Source of the DNA: Diphasiastrum complanatum
Taxonomy: Eukaryota > Streptophyta > Lycopodiopsida > Lycopodiales > Lycopodiaceae
NCBI GenBank assembly: GCA_029204225.1
Contig: CM055096.1
Coordinates: 37,595,460 to 37,659,459, forward strand
DNA: 64,000 nt
Direction: 5' to 3'
Part shown: positions 30,224-40,669 of the stretch, piece after piece
Layout of the letters: each line of letters begins with the position of its first letter
Numbering within the stretch: position 1 is the stretch's first letter
The notes under the pieces: model-generated
What the model was told of the DNA's origin: nothing
Databases searched by the model: none
Seen by the model: the letters and a program-made list of their open reading frames with translations, nothing else
Program-made: the position numbers and the translations under genes

Positions 30224-33200
30224 CTAACTTGGCAAATCTAGTGTACATCTATCTACAATTCCAAGAGCATATCTTAACTTAAAAAATGGATCTTTGGACA
30301 ATGGTTTGGTTAAGATATCAGCTATGCATTCGGATGATGGTACATGATGTAGTTGCACTTCCTTGGATTGTACCTTCTCCCTCACAAAGTGGTGAGCTAT
30401 CTCAATATGCTTTGTTCTAGCATGGAAGATAGGATTTGAAGCAATTTGTTGAGAAGCTTGATTGTCACAAAATATGTAAGGGATCTCCTCGGCCTCTAGC
30501 ACATGTAGTTCCATCAAGAGTCTTCTTAGCCATAAGAGCTCTTTGGTTGTTGAAGTCAATGCCTTGTACTCGGCTTCACAAGAAGATAGTGAGATTGTAT
30601 CTTGCTTTTTGGAAAGCCAAGATATCACTCCTCCACAAAGAAATGTTGCAAATGCACTAATGGACTTCCTATCCATCTTGTCACCTGCAAAATCTGAATC
30701 CGAGTAGGCTCTCAAGTGCAAGTTAGATCCTTCATAAAGTATACCAAAAAATCTAGTACTAGAAACATATCTAAGTACTCTCTTGGCACTTTTCCAATGA
30801 TGAATTAAAGGAGCTTGCATACTTTGACTCAACTTGCTTACACAAAAACTTAAGTCAGGTCTAGTGATGGTTAAATAGATTAGAGAGCCTATAAGCTTCC
30901 TAAAGAGAGTGATGTCCTCAAAGGATGCTTCATCACCTTCATTAGTTGCTTTCACAACATGCTCCATAGGGGTGTCAATCCCCTTACAATCTTTCATACC
31001 AAATCTTTCAAGAATGGAAGTAGCATACTTAGATTGACTTATGAAAGTACAATTGCTACTTCTAGACACTTCTATCCCAAGTATAAACTTTAGGAAGCCT
31101 AGATCTACCATCTTGAACTCACTAGATAAGTCAACTTTTACTTTGCCTATGCCATCATCATCATTTCCTGTCATAATGATGTCATCAACATAAAGAACCA
31201 AAATGATGATCTTTCCTTCATTACATTTGAAATATAAAGAAGGTTCATAAGCACTTAGTACAAAGCCAAGGGAATAGAGAAAATCATGCAACCTAGAGTA
31301 CCAAGCTCTAGGTGCTTGCTTCAAGCCATATAGGCTCTTCCTTAAGTAGCACACCTTTTGCTCCTCACCAATCTTGATGAAGCCCTCGGGTTGCATCATG
31401 TAGATTTCCTCTTCTAAGAAGCCATTCAAGAAGGCATTTGTCACATCCATTTGGTAGAGATCCCATTTGAACAAAGTAGCAATGCAAATGATTAATCTAA
31501 TAGTTACAAGCTTAGCTACAGGTGCAAATGTTTCTTCATAATCCAATCCTTTTATTTGAAGAAATCCCTTAGCAACAAGCCTAGCTTTGTATTTACTAAT
31601 AGATCCATCTTGATTGTACTTAATTCTATAAATCCACTTACATGCAAATGGTTTCTTTCCTCTTGGAAGATTTACAAGATTCCAAGTATGATTTTCTTCT
31701 AATGCATCATACTCTACTTGCATTGCATCTCTCCAAACTTTAGATTTACATGCTTCTTCAAAAGATGATGGTTCTTCAATCAATGTAGCTAAAAAAGAGT
31801 AAGAGGTAGAAGATGTAGAGCCTTCCTTTTGCTTTCCCTTGTCCACATAGGTAAGCCTTGAGGGCTCGGCCTTGCTCCTTGATGATCTTCTTGGCCCCTT
31901 TTGACTTGGATCCAAATCTCCATCCTCGGGTTTGTCATGATCCTCCTCGGGTTTGTCAAGATCCTCCTCGGATTTGTCAAGATCTTCAATGCACAATGGG
32001 TTAGATCCATTTGACAAGCTCTTAGCAAATTGTGACTCATCAAAAAGTACATCCTTGCTTACCTTTACTTTCTTGGATGTAGGATCATATATCCTATATC
32101 CCTTGCTATTTTCTCCATAGCCAACAAAGATTCCTTTGAAGGAGGTAGCATCTTCTTTCCTTCTAGTCTCCAAAGGAATGTGTACATAACAAGTACATCC
32201 AAAGATCTTAAAATATTTTACATTGGGTTTCTTATCAAACAAGGCTTGATAAGGTGAGATCCCATCTATAGCACTACTAGGAAGTCTATTACACAAATAA
32301 TTAGCACATGTTATGGCTTCTCCCCAAAATGAGATGGGAAGTGATGCATCAAGCCTCAAGGACTTTGCACACTCACATAGACTCCTATTTTTCCTCTCGG
32401 CCACCCCATTTTGTTGAGGGGTGTAGGAACAAGTGTATTGTAACTTAATACCATTGATCTCACAAAAGTCTTTCATTTTATTGGAGGTGTACTCTCCTCC
32501 ATTATCACATCTTAGTGCTTTGATAGAAGTACTAAGTTGTTTCTCTACTAGAGACTTGAACTTAATGAAAGCTTCATAAACAAGATTTTTCTTTGATAGT
32601 AACTCAATCCATGTGAATCTAGTACAATCATCTATAAAAGTTACATACATCAAGGCACCTCCATTACTTGCATGTGAAAAACTATGTACATCAGAATGTA
32701 TGAGATCCAAGGGAGAGAGAGATCTTGATGAAGATTTCTTGTAAGAAGATTTGTGTGACTTTGCAAGGCCACATGCCTCACACATTTTTCCACACTTCTT
32801 GAAAGCTCTTGGTAGGCCGAGAGCTAGTTCCTTGCTTGCCATTGACTCCATAGATTGAAGATTAGGATGGCCTAATCTCTTATGCCAAAGCTCCACTTGA
32901 GTTAGCTCCTCCCTAGCCAAGTTCACACTTTCACTTGCAACATTAGCATCCAACTTGAAAAGTCTACCTTGCTTAATGCCACTAGCTATGCACTTATCAT
33001 TTTTCAAGATGGAACAAACTCCATTCTTGAAATGTACATCTAGTCCATTGTCCATTAATTGTCCTACACTAAGAAAGTTTCTTGAAATGGTAGGAACATA
33101 CAAAACATTATCTAGATCTATCCTTTTAGATGTGCCTAAACAAAGAGGTATAGATCCTATGCCATCTATCTTGCATGCTTGATCACTAGCAGTGTATATT

Positions 33201-34204
33201 GACTTCTTAGAGTCATTACAAGATAGAAGAGTAGAAAAATAATGCTTGTTAAAGGACATGTGGGAACTAGCCCCACTATCTATCCACCATGTGTCTTGAC
33301 TTGAAGTTGGTGTAGATGCAACCATTAAGGATGTGTTGAATCCATCCTCATATTCTTCCTCTTGAGCAATGTTCCCTTGATCTCCTTTGGCTTGTTGATT
33401 CTTCTTCAAGTAGCATTCTGAGGCAAAGTGTCCTTTCTTTCCACAAAAGAAACACTTTAGTTTTGCCTTGTTCTTCACTTTGCCTTTGGAGGTAGATCCT
33501 CCATTCTTCATCTCGGCCTCCTTGCCTTGATTTTTCTTGAATGGATTTTGCTTTTTCTTGCCTTTAGATGTAAAGTTAGCTTTCTCCTCTCCTCCATTAA
33601 GTGACATGCTATCCATTCTTGTCTTGAGGTGTAGAAGCCTACTCTCCTCGGCCACAAGAACATTGTGCAACTTTTCAATGGATGGAAGAGAGTCTTGAAT
33701 GGCAAATGATTGGACTAAGTTGGTAAACTCATCACTTAGACCATTCAAAATGATTTGTACTAGTTCTTGATCTTGGATCTTCTCTCCTATTGCACTTAAC
33801 TCCTTGTTAAGAGATTTGATCCTAAGAACATACTCTTGTCCACTCTCTCCACTTCCTTTCATGCTTTGGAAAACTTGATTTCTTAGCATGAGGATTCTTG
33901 AAGTATTGTTGGATTCATAAATGCTCTTTAATGAATCCCAAGCCTCTTTGGATGAGGTACAAGAAGACACCTCTTTCAAGAGGTCATTGCATACATTTAA
34001 CTTTATGCAATGTAGAGCTAATCTTGCTCTCTTCTTGTATTTGGCTTGTTCTTGGGGAGTTTGAGGCTCTTCCTCTACTCCTTGAACTATGTCATATAGA
34101 TCATGGATCACTAGGAGTGATTCCATTCTCACTTTCCAAATGGAATAATTTGTGGAAGTGAGTCTCTCACTTGGTTCCATCAAATATCCACCCATGGATG
34201 ACAT
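30224..34204 (-). CDS. Copia Gag-Pol polyprotein, uninterrupted (1,326 codons)
   Basis: The polyprotein packages element RNA, copies it to DNA and integrates the copy. Domains by residue: Gag N-terminus with TNYSIWKVRMESLL (18-31); zinc knuckle CFFCGKKGHFASEC (251-264); aspartic protease WWIDSGASSHMS (306-317); gag-pre-integrase LWHKRLGHPNLQSM (439-452). Integrase has its acidic triad at D504, D567 (CDNGGEY) and E603 (VAERKN). Reverse transcriptase has QMDVTNAFLNG (918-928) and LYVDDIIM (1004-1011). RNase H has YSDSDFAGD, CEAEYKAL and FCDNQAS carrying acidic residues. A short acidic DKPEED-type repeat lies at 743-763 between integrase and RT. No stop or frameshift occurs, and the length is normal for plant copia. 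The stop codon lies just before the purine tract. Transcription should start in the LTR at 34,799-35,660. Confidence 0.96.
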   Translation of the reverse strand: MSSMGGYLMEPSERLTSTNYSIWKVRMESLLVIHDLYDIVQGVEEEPQTPQEQAKYKKRARLALHCIKLNVCNDLLKEVSSCTSSKEAWDSLKSIYESNNTSRILMLRNQVFQSMKGSGESGQEYVLRIKSLNKELSAIGEKIQDQELVQIILNGLSDEFTNLVQSFAIQDSLPSIEKLHNVLVAEESRLLHLKTRMDSMSLNGGEEKANFTSKGKKKQNPFKKNQGKEAEMKNGGSTSKGKVKNKAKLKCFFCGKKGHFASECYLKKNQQAKGDQGNIAQEEEYEDGFNTSLMVASTPTSSQDTWWIDSGASSHMSFNKHYFSTLLSCNDSKKSIYTASDQACKIDGIGSIPLCLGTSKRIDLDNVLYVPTISRNFLSVGQLMDNGLDVHFKNGVCSILKNDKCIASGIKQGRLFKLDANVASESVNLAREELTQVELWHKRLGHPNLQSMESMASKELALGLPRAFKKCGKMCEACGLAKSHKSSYKKSSSRSLSPLDLIHSDVHSFSHASNGGALMYVTFIDDCTRFTWIELLSKKNLVYEAFIKFKSLVEKQLSTSIKALRCDNGGEYTSNKMKDFCEINGIKLQYTCSYTPQQNGVAERKNRSLCECAKSLRLDASLPISFWGEAITCANYLCNRLPSSAIDGISPYQALFDKKPNVKYFKIFGCTCYVHIPLETRRKEDATSFKGIFVGYGENSKGYRIYDPTSKKVKVSKDVLFDESQFAKSLSNGSNPLCIEDLDKSEEDLDKPEEDHDKPEDGDLDPSQKGPRRSSRSKAEPSRLTYVDKGKQKEGSTSSTSYSFLATLIEEPSSFEEACKSKVWRDAMQVEYDALEENHTWNLVNLPRGKKPFACKWIYRIKYNQDGSISKYKARLVAKGFLQIKGLDYEETFAPVAKLVTIRLIICIATLFKWDLYQMDVTNAFLNGFLEEEIYMMQPEGFIKIGEEQKVCYLRKSLYGLKQAPRAWYSRLHDFLYSLGFVLSAYEPSLYFKCNEGKIIILVLYVDDIIMTGNDDDGIGKVKVDLSSEFKMVDLGFLKFILGIEVSRSSNCTFISQSKYATSILERFGMKDCKGIDTPMEHVVKATNEGDEASFEDITLFRKLIGSLIYLTITRPDLSFCVSKLSQSMQAPLIHHWKSAKRVLRYVSSTRFFGILYEGSNLHLRAYSDSDFAGDKMDRKSISAFATFLCGGVISWLSKKQDTISLSSCEAEYKALTSTTKELLWLRRLLMELHVLEAEEIPYIFCDNQASQQIASNPIFHARTKHIEIAHHFVREKVQSKEVQLHHVPSSECIADILTKPLSKDPFFKLRYALGIVDRCTLDLPS

Positions 34205-34786
34205 TTTAGAATGAATGCTCTTTTAAAAATCACAAAGATTTTTGAATTTTAAAAGATCTATGAAGTGGCCTAAAGCTTACTAGAATGCCTATAGGCTTGT
34301 CTCTATCAAACTAACACACAAGCTTGAATGATACTCAAAGATCTTACCAAAAATTTCTAGCTTTCACTCTCACAAAAAAATTGCTTTACACTTTTCTTAG
34401 AGATTTCACTTCAACTAAGGATCTGAACAAATCAGCCTCTTAGATCTGATCTTAGACTCTAAAAAGAAATGCTTCAATGATCCAAAACACTATTTGGTCA
34501 TAGGCATTAGTTAGAATGAATCTAGATCAATACTATGCTTCAAAAAGCACCAAAAATGAACTAGTATTGTGATTTTGGGACCAAAAAACACAAAGTAACT
34601 TGAATTGAAAGTTGTTGTACGGTTTCACACGTGTGAAAAGTACATACACAGCCTCCAAGTCGTTTTGATCCAAATGATTACAAGCTATCACTCTAGAAGA
34701 ACTCGCCCTCACTAGTATTGGCCAAAAAACAAATTTTGCCAATGATCTTTACAAGATTTATGATTCAATGATCACTCTCTTACTTA

Positions 34787-34798
34787 GCTCTGATACCA
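34787..34798 (-). other. Primer-binding site of the complete copia element
   Basis: On the - strand TGGTATCAGAGC directly follows the 5' LTR end (34,799). It is complementary to the 3' end of plant initiator-Met tRNA. It is not a tRNA gene. Confidence 0.93.
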
Positions 34799-35660
34799 TG
34801 ATAAATTTTACAGTTTTTAGGAAAATAATGATTGTACTTTACAATCATAGAGAGTTATTGGTTGCTTAATCAATGAATCTATCAAGTTCTACACATTAGA
34901 TCTTGATCTAGATTCACTACACTTGGATTTAAGCAAGAGCAATGGATCAACACATCATTTTTTAGTGAGAGCGGCTTCACACGTGTGGAGTACTGTCCAC
35001 TGTACGGCCTGCACCTGAAACAACAAGTACAATGATACTAGATAGCAATCATGCATAAAAATCACAAGACAAATGACTAGAAATCTCACAAAAGTGTAGA
35101 GTGCAAAAGTCTCATCAATTTTCTTAGCAAAATGATGATCCTTTTATGGATCAAGTACATCCATGAGTCTGGTACAGTCCAGCAGGCCTTCACACGTGTG
35201 AAGAGTGCCACATCACTCATATCTATCCATTTGATCCATCCTTGATCCTTATCCAATAGTTGACCTTCTAGAATATGACTAAAATCCAAAAAGCTAGTCT
35301 CCTAGAATATAGGAATATTCCCTACAAAATAGGATCTAAGGAAAATGGTCAACTCTTATCTTCTAGTACTCTATACACACATGTGAACATCCACTTGCCA
35401 TGTGGGAGCATTTACTCATGCACATGCAAGGAAAAGCTAATTTGTAGGTGACTAGTCAACTTGACTAAAAACTAGTCATTTCATGTTCACACTAACTAGA
35501 ATGATACAAAATCAATTTGGATATATACAAACATGAAAAGTACATCCTTTCACACATGGGAACATGCTCCACACGTGTGAAATCATATCATCAACATATT
35601 CTAATGTTTGATCAATATTTACATGAACCAATGTCAAGTGAGAAGTGACAATTTTCAACA
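34799..35660 (-). repeat. 5' LTR of the complete copia element, with G-box palindromes
   Basis: This is the promoter-bearing LTR. CACGTG cores lie at 34,980-34,985, 35,193-35,198 and 35,572-35,577, each within a TTCACACGTGTG-like palindrome. A fourth (TTTCACACGTGTGAAA, core 34,628-34,633) is in the untranslated leader. G-boxes are bound by plant bZIP and bHLH factors, so stress, hormone or light control is plausible but not shown. The five bases after 35,660 are the second ATAAT. Confidence 0.95.
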
Positions 35661-36583
35661 ATAATGTCTTAGAATCTTTTGGAATCCTAAGATATACCCA
35701 GTCATCAACTTTGAAATCTCTAGGAGATCTCTTAAGATCAGCGTAGTGCTTAGCTCTATCTTGAGCACTTCGGATACTATCCTTAGCCACTTGCAACATT
35801 TCTTGCATATCATGCAGGAAATCAGCAATTTTTTGGATCTCAACAGATTTCGTCTCCACATTAACCGGAGATCTAGGTTGAAACCATATATAAGCATAAA
35901 AGGACTAAAACCTGTAGCAGAATGCTTTCTACTATTGTATGCAAACTCAATCAGAGGAATGTAATCTTCCCAATGAGATTGCCTGTGAGAAACATATGTC
36001 CTCAACATATCTTCTATAGTTCAATTAGTCTTTTTTGTCTAGCCATCTGATTCAAAATTATCAGAAAAACTAAAACTAAGGGACGTTTCTAGTTTATGGA
36101 ATACTGTTGACAGAAGTGACCTGTGAACTTAGGATCTCTATCACTAACAATATCACTTGGTAGTCCATACAACCGAAATAATCTTTCAACAAAGATTTGG
36201 GCTAAATCAGAAGCCTTAATAGTCGACTTAACTGGTTTGAACGCAGCTAACTTAGTTAACCGATACACAACAACCCAAATAGAATCATTTTTTTGTGGGG
36301 TCTTCAGAAGTCCAACTACAAAATCCATCGATATGCTTTTCCATCTCTTGTCAGGGATATCCAACGGATGCAACAAACCACCAGCCTTAAGGTGTTCGGC
36401 CTTTGCTAGTTGACAAGGCTTGTATTTAATCACATATGACTCGACGTATGGCTTGAGTTTTGGCCAATAAAATTTTCTGTTGACCAAGTCAAGAGTGCTA
36501 GAAATTAAGCCCATAGTTGTCTCCTTGGACAGCCAAACTATTTGAAGAACGTCTACAACGGGCTTCAGGCTGATTTCCAACAA
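35661..36583 (-). pseudogene. Gypsy integrase (5' piece of the split gene)
   Basis: The - strand encodes the zinc-binding and core regions of a Ty3/gypsy integrase: NRKFYWPKLKPYVESYV, CQLAKAEHLKAGG, then MDFVVGLLKTP (first catalytic Asp) near 36,310 and IVSDRDPKFTGHF (second Asp) near 36,140. A frame change is followed by EFAYNSRKHSATGFSPF near 35,940 and a C-terminal DDWVYLRIPKDSKT near 35,700. The frame is broken even without the copia insertion, so the gypsy gene was already dead. RT and RNase H upstream of 36,583 are missing. Confidence 0.88.
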
Positions 36584-37129
36584 AAAATAACCAATCCTAT
36601 CATAATTTCAAGTTCAGATATTAACTTCAATAATTTGAAGTCATTGAAGACTTGGCCATCTTCAACGACTTTCACGAAATTAGCATTTAGAACAAATCTG
36701 CAAAAATACACTAAGTGTCACGACAGTCTGCAAAAAATGAACTATGTCTTCAACAATGTCACATTTTTTGCATTTTCCCAAAATGCAACACTAGCATAGT
36801 TCAACAATTTAAACTATTTTTCAACAACTTTGTCTTTTTCGCATTTTCCCGAAATGCGACACTTAGGCATAGTTCAAAGTTCAAATATTTTTGGCACCTT
36901 CAACTTTTTTTCAAAATGCGAAGAGAGAGAAAATTCCCAAGGTCATCTACTTTCAAGAATTGAACTGTTTTAGGGCACCTTCAGCTTTTTCGCGAAAAAC
37001 CCGAAGAGAGAGAAAAAGCGAAGGTCGTATATTTTAAACGAAGTACGTTCCCAGCCACTTCCCAAAATTTGCGAAGTGAGAGAAAGCCACTTCCCCTAAA
37101 ATGCGAAGCAAGAGAGTTTGCAATGCCCT
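36584..37129. other. Noncoding DNA with repeated AAAATGCGAAG / TTCGCG motifs
   Basis: No gene is recognisable. Short related blocks recur (AAAATGCGAAG, CATTTTCCCGAAATGCG, GAAGAGAGAGAAA), about five to six times from 36,760 to 37,110. The stretch includes the perfect palindrome TTTTTCGCGAAAAA at 36,986-36,999. The composition suggests part of a decayed LTR. Confidence 0.45.
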
Positions 37130-37500
37130 TGTCCGCGTCAGTGATCTTGAGTCACTTGACGGTGTACACAATGTACAATTGCCATCTCAAGCCAGATACC
37201 TCCAAATATAATGGCTTACCTAATTAGATGACATATATTTATTGTAATTAATGCATATAATGTAATCTATAAATAGATCATTCTAGCACACTCTACGTGA
37301 TGCTTCGTCCATGAGACGTATGATTTGAGCCTCCCAGTTACGCCGTCATTCTGGTTGTATTTGCTATTTTATTGTGCTTCAGTGTAATATATCAGGAACA
37401 TGCTTTTTTATCTGTGTATAATGCACATGAATGTTTGTTGTGATTGAATGCACTTTATTGTTGTTTGATCGCGCTTGTTTACTCACTCTAATCAGAACAC
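37130..37500 (+). repeat. LTR fragment, copia type, plus orientation
   Basis: This piece shares an ordered set of motifs with 48,190-48,610: a TATA box (TATAAATAGA near 37,267; TATAAATACA near 48,344), GCTTCAGTGTAATAT, GTGTATAATG/GTGTCTAATG and GTTGTGATTG. I read both as R/U5-side remnants of one LTR family. It is joined directly to copia gag sequence on the other strand. Confidence 0.55.
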
Positions 37501-37677
37501 AAACGTCTACGACACCTTCGCCCTTCAGGAGTGTTTTGATTTTGAATTTCCAGATTCTATAATTTGCACCATCCAGACTGATTGCTACTCTTGTCTGGAT
37601 TGTCATAGCCATATTGTGTTGTCTGGAAGAATCACTGCTAGGATATCAGTAGTGATAACCTATTGGCTCTGATACCA
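37480..37677 (-). pseudogene. Copia gag start with primer-binding site
   Basis: On the - strand the PBS TGGTATCAGAGCC (37,665-37,677) follows an LTR end. Gag then starts at 37,612: MAMTIQTRVAISLDGANYRI followed by WKFKIKTLLKGEG. Only about 45 codons remain before the sequence runs into the LTR fragment at 37,130-37,500. Confidence 0.8.
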
Positions 37678-38471
37678 TGTCGTGGAAGTGCTTTTTTTTT
37701 TTCTTTGTTTCGTGTTCATCCTCTCTTCTGATTCATGAACAATTTTCTATCTTTGAATTTTCTTTTTGTGCGGAAGCTCTTACGAGATCCCAGACACTCG
37801 ATTACGCATCACAGAACATGTTTTATTCTAGCAATCAAGAGACATAGCACAAGGCCAAGAGATACACGAAATAGAGCGACTATATTGTCAGTTTGATTTT
37901 AGAGCGAGATTGTCAGTGTCTCGCTCGTTGGCGGATTGACTCTCTGCTCTTTCGCTGTATTCTGCTCGTTGGCAGACTTTCATGCATAGCTATGGTATTT
38001 TTGCTTTCTTACTCTATTCGCTACGTCTCTCTGTTTCTTACAGATCTCTGTATTCACTATCTCTCTTCTTTTTGTTATGATCCAGAGAGGATCGTTTATA
38101 CCTCCACTGTGTGGAGTTTACAAGATAGCTAAACATAGAATCACAAGACTAGTTAAAGCTAATCAACTAGTTAGTTAGTCTCCATCGTTGCTATTCGTTT
38201 CAGCTAGGAATGAAGCCCGTTGAGCTGCCAGCTGACAGCGCGAAGGATTTCTCTTCGTTTGTTTTCGTTCTTTTCATTGTTTTCATTTTGCGTCCCTTTT
38301 GCAGTTTGCAATCCTAGGGGTGTGTTTATGATTCGCGATTGATTCGCGAATCGTTCGTGCTTTGAGTCAAAGACACGGTGACTGTCGCGAATTGTTCTTG
38401 TTCGACCTTCGTGTCTTGTTCGTGCTGTGACAAAGTTGCAAGAGTTCACCATTTTTGACACTTAGCCGACA
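37678..38471 (-). repeat. Copia LTR with TGTCG...CGACA ends
   Basis: The 794-bp stretch starts TGTCGTGG and ends GCCGACA, so its ends form a perfect 5-bp inverted repeat. A Met-tRNA PBS lies directly beside it at 37,665-37,677, making it the 5' LTR of the - strand gag above. Near its far end it contains ATTCGCGATTGATTCGCGAA, a run of TCGCGA-type palindromes. A fragment of the same LTR is at 23,633-23,725. Confidence 0.8.
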
Positions 38472-39754
38472 GGTTAGAGCCCGTTCCCCAAGAGCTAAAC
38501 CCATTCATGTCCATGCAAGAACACTCAGAACCACAAGCCACAACAGATATGAAGACAACCAGTTCTTGGACCGAATGGTCCCGACAGCATACCACTGGCA
38601 TCCCGGACCAAATGGTCTCGGCGGCATACCGATGGCGTCCCGGAATACAACCCTCAGCTATGTGTCAGATCAAAAATTTTGAAGCGACCTTACAATTGGC
38701 GCTATTGCCGAACACTGAAACCCAGAAGGTAATCAAAGTCAGTTTGAGAAAAATCCCACTTTATTAATAAATCTGAGAAGGTTACATTTCAAATGTGTGA
38801 TCAACCCTAGTCTTTGGTATGCTGGCATGCCAAGGCGGCCGCCAGGACAACATTCCAGCAAGGCAGGCTGAGACTTGGTTGGAGCTTGTCCTGAGTCGCA
38901 ACTTGCACTCTCCTATAGTATTGGTGGGATTTGCCACCTCCCCTCATACCAAGTACTCTACCCAGTCTAGTAAAGCATGTTTTATCTCTCTAGAAAATCA
39001 TTTTCTCTCTCTCTAGAAAGTGATTTTATCTCTCTAGAATTTATTGATCCCCAGGCTTCCTTTAACCATGTCTAGATCCTGTGAGGTGATTGCACATCGA
39101 TCTGAGCTCTATGGACTTCGCTAGAACCAATCAAGGATTTTCAGCCATAGGAACTTGGCGCCGGCTGCATTCTGGTCATAGTGGTGCCGGGAGCAACTGT
39201 TGGAGAGAGGGAGATGAACGAGTTGAGAAAAGATTTCGTATGTTGGAAACAAAAAATAAGCTCAAAGATGTAAGACGAACACGAACGAGACACGAACTCG
39301 AACAGAAAAATGTTCATGCGCAGCGGAACGAGCTATACGACTCTCTCCGTAAACATGACTACGGCTATCAGAACAAACAAAATGGTAGTGATGGGAATCA
39401 CAGTTGTTCTTGATTACGTAGCCAAACTTTAATAAATGAATGAAACTCCAGAAGAATGGTTTGTCGCGAATAGTAAGACAAACTATTCATCGTGAATGAT
39501 TCGCGAAGAGCTAGACGGTGCTCGATTGATAATTAGTCGCGAATGATTTGCGAAAGACAAGACCAAATGTTAGTCGTCTATTACCAAAAAGAAAAACTAG
39601 AAAGATCAGACAGAATGAATGATAAGCATAGCAATATTAACATAGATCTTAACGCAGAACAAAAAAACTTTATCAGATTAAGTATATCACGTATACATGT
39701 CAATAATGCGGTAGAGCACAAGACAATAGCGGACGAAACAGCGTGCGCTACGAA
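38472..39754 (+). other. Mixed LTR-like DNA with a possible gypsy PBS
   Basis: No gene is supported. Two 37-bp tandem units occur at 38,568-38,641. A CT/TCTAGA-rich stretch near 38,990-39,050 leads to TTGGCGCCGG at 39,155-39,164, which resembles the site after many plant gypsy LTRs. From 39,420 on, TCGCGAA-type motifs like those of the preceding copia LTR recur. The open frames at 39,090-39,413 and 39,543-39,779 show no domain that I recognise. Confidence 0.4.
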
Positions 39755-40455
39755 GCTTATACAATCTGTAAAGGAATAAAGTCTTATTGCTGACAATCAA
39801 GAATCAATGCGCAAGGCATCTACTTCGTCTCATTCACTCATAACTCATTAACCTGATTAACCTCGTTAAATTGAATATGCAAATGGTATCCAGTATATAT
39901 ACATTATATTGCAGGTGTGCAAATGTGAAAAGTACAGTGGATGTGTTGTCTGTAAGAGATCGTGGGTGGCTGCAGTCATTGTCCAGTCTATTAGCGCAGT
40001 TGCATGGGACGAGCATGAAAAAGGTGCGACGTCAGTCAGTGCTGAAGTCACCATTGGTGATGACGGTGCAAAAAGTGCTTCACTCTTACGAATAGCCTTA
40101 GGATTAAATTTACATGGTGCCTTTGCTTTTAAGACACCTTTGGCATTCTGTAAGATAGTGTCCCCTTTTTGCCTGTCACCATAACCTATGTAAAGACACA
40201 GTGTCGCGATTCTTTCATCTTTTATTCGTCTGTGCGAATTTGCGTGTAAATATGCAGGCTGTGCGACAACGTTAGTAAATATGCAGCATGAATGGAGACA
40301 GATTCTAATGGGATTTAAGGAGAGTAGAAGTAATATCTTCAGACTCAGAAATGCACAAAATTTGTTGTGTGCATTAACACTGAGTGCTTTTGTGAAGATG
40401 TCTGCAACCATGTCCTGCGTTCTGCAGTACGTTAAGCTCACCTCTCTGTCCATGG
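39755..40455 (-). repeat. Copia 3'-end repeat R1 (RNase H tail + LTR)
   Basis: On the - strand the segment encodes the end of copia RNase H ([20 protein letters not shown] near 40,400) followed by noncoding LTR-type sequence. It matches 41,604-42,280 in the same orientation at about 90 percent by eye. R1 is cut at 40,455, where R2 continues into further pol sequence. Confidence 0.75.
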
Positions 40456-40462
40456 CTTCTCT

Positions 40463-40660
40463 CTAGAGATCAAAGTCTGGTTGGCTAAGTGCCTCTTCGA
40501 CTGTTGTCGGTTCCTGCACTAAGAGATAGGCAGACTCAGGACTATACCTTGTCTCGGCTTGATATTCTAGGAGGATTCGACTGATGAACTGCTCCTGGGA
40601 CTTGTTGCTGGGTAGCAGCAAGATCTTCGTCTGATTTGTTGTCTTGAAGTGGGTCGACAA
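40463..40660 (-). pseudogene. Short copia fragment upstream of RT
   Basis: The frame ends EPTTVEEALSQPDFDL, which resembles the segment just before reverse transcriptase in copia Pol (compare EPSSFEEACKSKVWRDAM in the complete element). About 60 codons remain. Confidence 0.5.
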
Positions 40661-40669
40661 TAATCTCTG

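Larger units (their letters stand above)
29349..35660 (-). mobile_element. Complete Ty1/copia retrotransposon
   Basis: All parts of an autonomous copia element are present on the - strand. They are the 5' LTR (34,799-35,660), a PBS TGGTATCAGAGC directly after it (34,787-34,798), one long gag-pol frame (34,204-30,224), a polypurine tract (30,211-30,223) and the 3' LTR (29,349-30,210). The LTRs are 862 bp each, run TGTTGAAAATTG...TTTATCA on the element strand, and differ at a single position that I could find (29,372 C versus 34,822 A). The 5-bp direct repeat ATAAT flanks the element (29,344-29,348 and 35,661-35,665). It sits inside a gypsy integrase gene. These features point to a very recent insertion. 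Confidence 0.96.

Noticed and set aside
30224-34204. Long frame as a host gene
   Set aside because: All domains are copia Gag-Pol and the frame is enclosed by LTRs, PBS, purine tract and target duplication.
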